Source of the DNA: an uncultured Clostridia bacterium
GTDB lineage: Bacteria; Bacillota; Clostridia; Christensenellales; UBA1242
Assembly: GCA_944381175.1 (NCBI GenBank)
Contig: CALWKD010000016.1
Span: forward strand, 1 to 36,782
Length of the DNA: 36,782 nt
Direction of reading: 5' to 3'
The notes below the pieces were generated by a model. That model made no database searches and was not told where the DNA came from. It was given only the letters and a program-made list of their open reading frames with translations. The translations under genes were made by a program, and so were the position numbers. Below, piece after piece: positions 33,073 to 36,782 of this stretch; the stretch's first letter is position 1; each line of letters begins with the position of its first letter.

Positions 33073-34206
33073 ATGAAAATTATTGAGACCTTGAATGATG
33101 AAAACACGGACAACCTTTGCATTATTGATATTCGCAATGCAACATCTTTTTCATATGGGCATATTCCAAACGCAATAAATTTGAAAGAAAATGAAGTTGA
33201 AAATTTTGTAAAATCACACCCTGAAAAAGATTTTCTCATCTATTGCAAAGACGGCAAAAACAGCGGAAAAGTTGCAAAAAACCTTGAAAATCAACACTTT
33301 TCTGTCTCAATTTTAAGTGGTGGCTACTTTGGATACCTTAGAGAGCACTCCAAAATTTTGATGAAAGAAAATGTTTGCGAAAAAGTGGAAGTGAGCATAA
33401 GAAAAAAATTTCACAAGGAACTTTTCAGCCGTTTCACAAAGGCAATAAACACTTATGACTTGATAAAGCCAAATGACAAAATTGCCGTTTGCATTTCGGG
33501 CGGAAAGGATTCTATGCTTATGGCAAAACTCTTTCAAGAATTGAAACACCACAACAAATTCCCTTTTGAACTTGTCTTTTTGGTTATGGACCCTGGCTAC
33601 AGCAAAGAGAACCGCGAAGTCATCGAAAGAAACTGCCATATGCTAAACATTCCTGTCCAAATTTTTGAGACAGAGATTTTTGAGAATGTTTTCAATATTG
33701 AAAAGTCTCCTTGCTATATTTGTGCAAGAATGAGGCGTGGTCACCTTTACAGCAAGGCAAAGGAACTTGGTTGCAATAAAATCGCCCTTGGCCACCACTT
33801 TGATGATGTGATTGAAACCATTTTGATGGGTATGCTTTACAGTGGGCAAATTCAGACAATGATGCCAAAACTCCACAGCACAAACTTTGAGGAAATGGAA
33901 CTCATCCGCCCTATGTATCTCATTCGAGAAGAGGACATCCAGCGTTGGAGAGATTACAACGATCTCTACTTCATCCAGTGTGCCTGCAAGTTCACCGACA
34001 CTCTGGCGTTTGAAAGGGATGAGGACGGCGTTTTAAGTTCCAAGCGTGCAAAAGTCAAGGAAATCATCAACTCAATCAAAAAAGATGACCCGCAAATTGA
34101 AGGAAACATTTTCAAAAGCGTGGAAAATGTGAACCTCTCAACCATCATCGCCTACAAGGACAAGCAAAACATCGTCCATCACTTTTTGGATGACTATGAC
34201 AAATGA
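33073..34206 (+). CDS. Rhodanese-TtcA-like tRNA thiolation fusion
   Basis: The protein has 377 residues. Residues 1-95 form a rhodanese domain with the persulfide-carrying Cys in YCKDGKNSG (Cys 58). Residues about 120-360 form a PP-loop ATPase of the TtcA/TtuA group: ISGGKDSMLM (SGGKDS 142-147), CYIC (Cys 214, 217), GHHFDDVIETI, and a later Cys in QCACKF. This set fits an iron-sulfur-dependent tRNA sulfurtransferase that adenylates the base and inserts sulfur. The fused rhodanese could hand sulfur directly to the cluster. The modified position (s2C32 for TtcA) is inferred from family only. Confidence 0.8.
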   Translation: MKIIETLNDENTDNLCIIDIRNATSFSYGHIPNAINLKENEVENFVKSHPEKDFLIYCKDGKNSGKVAKNLENQHFSVSILSGGYFGYLREHSKILMKENVCEKVEVSIRKKFHKELFSRFTKAINTYDLIKPNDKIAVCISGGKDSMLMAKLFQELKHHNKFPFELVFLVMDPGYSKENREVIERNCHMLNIPVQIFETEIFENVFNIEKSPCYICARMRRGHLYSKAKELGCNKIALGHHFDDVIETILMGMLYSGQIQTMMPKLHSTNFEEMELIRPMYLIREEDIQRWRDYNDLYFIQCACKFTDTLAFERDEDGVLSSKRAKVKEIINSIKKDDPQIEGNIFKSVENVNLSTIIAYKDKQNIVHHFLDDYDK

Positions 34207-34395
34207 AGAGCGAGCGTACTCCTTTTTTGTTTTATTTGCAAGATTTTTCTGTGAATTTTGTTTGTTTTTTCAAATGATTTCCCTCTTTGAAACTTTCCAA
34301 CATCTTTCGACAAGATAGGAAAGAATAAGAAAAATTTTGCTTTGGAGTGAGTCTGTATGTATACTATAATTTCTCTTGTTTAAAAGGAGAAAGTT
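34207..34395 (+). promoter_or_regulatory. Intergenic region with promoter of the 101-residue gene
   Basis: TATAAT at 34365-34370 is preceded at 18 nt by TTTGGA (34341-34346). An AAAAGGAG ribosome binding site follows, giving a conventional leader. A T-run at 34223-34229 follows the TtcA-like stop but its stem is weak. Nothing else is recognised. Confidence 0.5.
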
Positions 34396-34701
34396 ATGAA
34401 AAATGATGTTTTAAAAATTATCGCTCAAAAGGCAAAGAGAAGATTGGTGGGAAAGGAGCAACCCATAAACGCAAAAATAAAAGTCATCTCAAATGAAGAT
34501 GCCGATTTCAAAAATAAAGTTGAATTTTTGCTCTCTCAGCAAGATGTTATCTCAAACCCTGTGCACTATTTGATTGACGACAAAATATTGAAAAATATGG
34601 GAGAAATTCAAAGAGAAAGGTATCTTTTAAACACTCTGGACAAATACAATTCACTCAAAAACAAACTTGAAAGCATTCCCGACACAAAATATTGCCTTTG
34701 A
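34396..34701 (+). CDS. Unknown 101-residue helical protein
   Basis: The protein is charged, mostly helical and without membrane segments or Cys clusters apart from the C-terminal YCL. It begins MKNDVLKIIAQKAKRRLVGK and contains a mid-segment NPVHYLIDDKILKNMGEIQR. No family was recognised. A good AAAAGGAG ribosome binding site supports the start. Its stop lies within the -35 box of the next gene's promoter. Confidence 0.7.
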   Translation: MKNDVLKIIAQKAKRRLVGKEQPINAKIKVISNEDADFKNKVEFLLSQQDVISNPVHYLIDDKILKNMGEIQRERYLLNTLDKYNSLKNKLESIPDTKYCL

Positions 34702-34731
34702 TTGCCACTTTAACTTTTTCAATCATATATA
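34702..34731 (+). promoter_or_regulatory. Promoter for leaderless acetyltransferase mRNA
   Basis: TTGCCA (34702-34707), 18 nt and TATATA (34726-34731) are followed by AACCT and ATG at 34737. No Shine-Dalgarno is present, so a leaderless transcript is predicted. Confidence 0.5.
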
Positions 34732-34736
34732 AACCT

Positions 34737-35312
34737 ATGAAAAACTCTCGTTTCGGTGAAGAAGTTGAAATAGGCAAAGGCGTCAAAATTGACAAAAATG
34801 CAAGTCTTGTGGGCAAGTGTGTCATTGGAGAAGGTTGCGTCATAAAAAATGCCAGCGTCCTCAAAAATGTCACCCTTGGAGCAGGTTGTGTTGTCGAAAA
34901 CTCCACCATTGAGGACGGCAAAATCGGAAATGGTTGCAAAATTGGACCATATAGTCACATCCGCCCCAATTGCGTCCTTGAAGACAATGTGAAAGTTGGC
35001 TCTTTTGTCGAACTTAAAAATTGCCACATCGGCTCTGGCACAAAAATTCCACATCTTTCTTATGTCGGAGATGCTTGCGTCGGCAAAAATGTAAACATAG
35101 GCTGTGGCGTCGTCTTTGCAAATTACAATGGCAAAATAAAGCAAAAGTCAAATGTTGGCGATGATGTTTTTATTGGTTGCAATGTGAACATTGTCGCCCC
35201 CGTCAATATTGCAAACGGCACTTACATCTGCGCTGGCACAACTGTCACAAAAGATACGAACGAGGGAGATTTTGTCATCGGAAGAGTCCGACAAGAGAAT
35301 AAAAAGAGGTAA
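34737..35312 (+). CDS. Stand-alone GlmU C-terminal-like acetyltransferase
   Basis: This 191-residue protein is almost entirely left-handed beta-helix hexapeptide repeats. It matches the C-terminal half of GlmU: KIGPYSHIRPNCVL, the catalytic-His-like PHLSYVGDACVG, VNIGCGVVFANYNGK, and GCNVNIVAPV. In GlmU this domain acetylates glucosamine-1-phosphate. The uridylyltransferase half is absent; the N-terminus is just a short KNSRFGEEVEIGKG lead-in. It may act with a separate pyrophosphorylase, or on another amino sugar. An upstream frame overlapping the previous gene is rejected. Confidence 0.75.
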   Translation: MKNSRFGEEVEIGKGVKIDKNASLVGKCVIGEGCVIKNASVLKNVTLGAGCVVENSTIEDGKIGNGCKIGPYSHIRPNCVLEDNVKVGSFVELKNCHIGSGTKIPHLSYVGDACVGKNVNIGCGVVFANYNGKIKQKSNVGDDVFIGCNVNIVAPVNIANGTYICAGTTVTKDTNEGDFVIGRVRQENKKR

Positions 35313-35356
35313 ATTTCAAAAAACAGCAGAATTTGTCAAGATATTTTCCAATTATC

Positions 35357-35385
35357 TTGACATTTTTTAACCTATTTGATAGAAT
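35357..35385 (+). promoter_or_regulatory. Promoter of the four-helix membrane gene
   Basis: TTGACA (35357-35362), 17 nt and TAGAAT (35380-35385) precede the ATG at 35417, with AGGAAAC as a weak ribosome binding site. Confidence 0.7.
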
Positions 35386-35416
35386 TTTCTCATAGATTGA
35401 TTTAGGAAACTTTGTT

Positions 35417-36043
35417 ATGGAAAAAGATTTGACCGCTGTTGAGAAAAAGCCTAATTTGTGGCTTGCAATTTTGTGTGCAATAGGAATTGGACTGGCTGGG
35501 TGCGTTTTGTATGGACTTTTGTATTATGCAGGTTACATCGCCTGGCTCGCCGCATATATCGTTGTTGTTGGCTCTGCGTGGGGATACAAGAAGTTCAACA
35601 AAAAGATGGACGGCAAAGGTTATGCAATCATCACTGCCATTTCTGTGATTGGAATCTTCCTTTCAATGTATTTCGCACTCGTGATTGTGGTTGGAACTGA
35701 ATTTGGCTTGTCAGCAGGCGAAGCATTTGAACAAGTATGGAATCTTGTCCAAACCAACAGCGATTTGAGAGTCGCAGTGATAAGAGATGCCGTTTTGACA
35801 ATCATCTTCATCGCACTTGGAATTTTGTCTTATTTCTTCTATGAAAGAAGATTGGCAAAAAACAACAAAGAAAAAGAAGTGATTATCTCAAATGTTGAAA
35901 CAAAATCTGAAGATTCTGCAAAAACCGAAGAGAAAAAAGATGACACAAAAACTGAAACAGCAAAAATAGTTGAACCTGTTCAACAAGACATAAACAAAGA
36001 GCAAGACACAAACAAAAAAGACAAACCAAAAAAGAGCGAATAG
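35417..36043 (+). CDS. Four-helix membrane protein with charged tail
   Basis: This 208-residue protein has helices at about 13-35, 37-55, 67-92 and 119-142, then a Lys/Glu/Thr-rich disordered tail (about 145-208) with repeated EKK/DTK/NKKD units. Pairs of small residues (GIGLAG, YAGYIAWLAAY) suggest packed helices. No family was recognised. Promoter and terminator enclose it as a single-gene unit. Confidence 0.75.
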   Translation: MEKDLTAVEKKPNLWLAILCAIGIGLAGCVLYGLLYYAGYIAWLAAYIVVVGSAWGYKKFNKKMDGKGYAIITAISVIGIFLSMYFALVIVVGTEFGLSAGEAFEQVWNLVQTNSDLRVAVIRDAVLTIIFIALGILSYFFYERRLAKNNKEKEVIISNVETKSEDSAKTEEKKDDTKTETAKIVEPVQQDINKEQDTNKKDKPKKSE

Positions 36044-36056
36044 TTCTTAAAATTGG

Positions 36057-36092
36057 AAAAAAGATAGTGGAATTGAATACACTATCTTTTTT
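36057..36092 (+). terminator. Rho-independent terminator
   Basis: AAAAAGATAGTG and CACTATCTTTTT form a 12-bp stem around a 10-nt loop, ending in a T-run, 14 nt after the preceding stop. The stretch 36093-36270 beyond it is AT-rich and no further feature is seen. Confidence 0.9.
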
Positions 36093-36270
36093 AATTAGAA
36101 AACACCCTGTCTGCTGCACTTAGTTTCAAAAAATAATTTTCCTCCCACATCGTCAAATCTAAAAAATTCCAAAAAATAAAATTTTTTAAGGCACATCAAC
36201 AATTCGCTTGCTTATAAATTGCTTTACCAAATACATAAAATAATATTTTTTAATTTTTTTTGACAAACGC

Positions 36271-36299
36271 TTGACAGCAAAAATGATATAGGTTATAAT
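36271..36299 (+). promoter_or_regulatory. Perfect consensus stable-RNA promoter
   Basis: TTGACA (36271-36276), exactly 17 nt and TATAAT (36294-36299) form an ideal sigma-A promoter. A second TTGACA lies 11 bases upstream. A small stem CAGGC/GCCTG (36319-36336) follows in the leader before the first tRNA-like unit. Confidence 0.9.
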
Positions 36300-36355
36300 A
36301 AACTCGCATTCAAAAATACAGGCTTATCCCCGCCTGCTATTTAGGAATGTATTGA

Positions 36356-36533
36356 TGGCTTGTAGCTCAGTCGGTTAGAGCACCACCCTGTTGCCGAGCA
36401 GTTTTCAGAATTTTCGATTCCTCTTTGATTTAATCTTGCAAAACTGCGAACGCCAACATTTGAGACCTCGTCGAAAATGTTATAAGGTTCCTTATCTGGG
36501 TGGAGGACAGCGGTTCGACTCCGTTCAATCCAA
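36356..36533 (+). ncRNA. tRNA-Ile-like RNA with 108-nt anticodon-loop insertion, copy 1
   Basis: The 5' part reads as the acceptor, D arm (GCTC / GAGC) and 5' anticodon strand CCACC of tRNA-Ile; the 3' part as GGTGG, a variable loop, a T arm with TTCGACT and the acceptor CAATCCA. Acceptor pairing has one C-T mismatch and T-A as the first pair. Between CTG and GGTGG lie 108 nt (36391-36498) instead of ATAA. This insertion folds into three stems: GCAGTTTT/AAAACTGC (36398-36405, 36440-36447), AACATTT/AAATGTT (36455-36461, 36475-36481) and ATAAG/CTTAT (36482-36486, 36491-36495). No anticodon is present unless the RNA is processed in an unusual way. Confidence 0.7.
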
Positions 36534-36548
36534 TACAAAATTATACGA

Positions 36549-36726
36549 TGGCTTGTAGCTCAGTCGGTTAGAGCACCACCCTGTTGCCGAGCAGTTTTCG
36601 GAATTTTCGATTTCACTTTAATCTAATCTTGCAAAACTGCGAACGCCAACATTTGAGACCTCGTCGAAAATGTTATAAGGTTCCTTATCTGGGTGGAGGA
36701 CAGCGGTTCAACCCCGTTCAATCCAA
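36549..36726 (+). ncRNA. tRNA-Ile-like RNA with 108-nt anticodon-loop insertion, copy 2
   Basis: The unit repeats copy 1 at a distance of exactly 193 bp. The tRNA-like ends and most of the insertion are identical. Differences sit in the terminal loop of the first insertion stem (copy 1 TTGATTTAATC region, copy 2 TTAATCTAATC) and in the T loop (TTCAACC here). Both stem arms and the second and third hairpins are unchanged. This pattern suggests either recent duplication with drift in an unconstrained loop or selection for the fold. Confidence 0.7.
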
Positions 36727-36741
36727 CATAAAAACACACGA

Positions 36742-36782
36742 TGGCTTGTAGCTCAGTCGGTTAGAGCACCACCCTGATAAGG
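36742..36782 (+). tRNA. tRNA-Ile (GAT), 3' part beyond window
   Basis: The third unit of the 193-bp array starts with the same TGGCTTGTAGCTCAGTCGG but reads CCACCCTGATAAGG, a normal anticodon stem-loop with anticodon GAT. It carries no insertion up to the window edge. It is cut after the first two bases of the 3' anticodon stem. Confidence 0.8.

Noticed and set aside
34692..34736. TTG start for the acetyltransferase overlapping the previous gene
   Set aside because: The added residues (MPLIATLTFSIIYK) do not fit the beta-helix and overlap the predicted promoter.
36391..36498. Group I intron in tRNA-Ile
   Set aside because: At 108 nt it is about half the size of the smallest known group I introns, has no recognisable P/Q/R/S core, and one excision cannot restore the anticodon loop.
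36341..36538. Short minus-strand open frame across the first tRNA-like unit
   Set aside because: It lies in a structured RNA repeat and has no start signal; the same frame would be repeated by the array period.
36356..36782. CRISPR array
   Set aside because: The 193-bp repeats are near-identical along their full length, with tRNA features and no short repeat-unique spacer alternation.

Overview
The window is AT-rich DNA from a low-GC, probably monoderm Firmicutes (Bacillota), most likely an uncultured Clostridia-like lineage. This is inferred from the aspS-asnS pair behind a T-box leader, AddAB instead of RecBCD, recO preceded by a yqzL-like gene, an LTA-synthase-like enzyme next to a diacylglycerol kinase, and consensus TTGACA/TATAAT promoters. 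Taxonomy is inference; no rRNA gene is present.

Region 1 (1 to about 10.5 kb) is an integrated element best read as an inovirus-like (filamentous phage) prophage. A leftward operon runs from a consensus promoter at 8337-8365. It carries four small genes, a winged-helix replication-initiator-like protein, a 65-residue hydrophobic protein, several proteins with one N-terminal membrane anchor and a long extracytoplasmic part, and a membrane-anchored P-loop ATPase resembling the Zot/pI assembly ATPases. One anchored protein has a long coiled coil ending in a tail-fibre-tip-like domain. A rightward lysogeny module encodes a Cro/CI-type repressor, a putative lipoprotein and a tyrosine integrase, and stops beside a tRNA-Gly(CCC) gene. 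No capsid, portal, terminase or tail-tube gene was seen. The left end lies outside the window or is unresolved.

Region 2 (10.6-15.0 kb) holds a SecB-like protein, a PflA-like radical SAM protein, a small membrane protein, and an 815-residue membrane protein with five AT-hook-like motifs. Region 3 (15.1-24.3 kb) is mostly DNA repair: addA and addB, a Myb/SANT-like protein, an unknown protein, recO and a yqzL-like gene. Region 4 (24.3-28.4 kb) has a jelly-roll-like surface protein and the T-box controlled aspS-asnS operon. Region 5 (28.4-33 kb) has a frameshifted membrane-protein gene, then an anionic-lipid cluster: LTA-synthase-like enzyme, diacylglycerol kinase, and a PgpC-like HAD phosphatase. 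Region 6 (33-36 kb) has a rhodanese-TtcA fusion, a small unknown protein, a stand-alone GlmU C-terminal-like acetyltransferase and a membrane protein.

Region 7 (36.27 kb to the end) is the strangest part. A perfect stable-RNA promoter drives a tandem array with an exact 193-bp period. Two units are tRNA-Ile-like cloverleaves whose anticodon loop is replaced by the same 108-nt structured insertion. A third, uninterrupted tRNA-Ile(GAT) is cut by the window edge.

A recurring feature of the chromosomal part is promoters whose -10 box lies only about 5-12 nt before the ATG with no Shine-Dalgarno sequence. This suggests leaderless mRNAs for several housekeeping genes, whereas the prophage genes nearly all carry strong AAGGAG-type ribosome binding sites.
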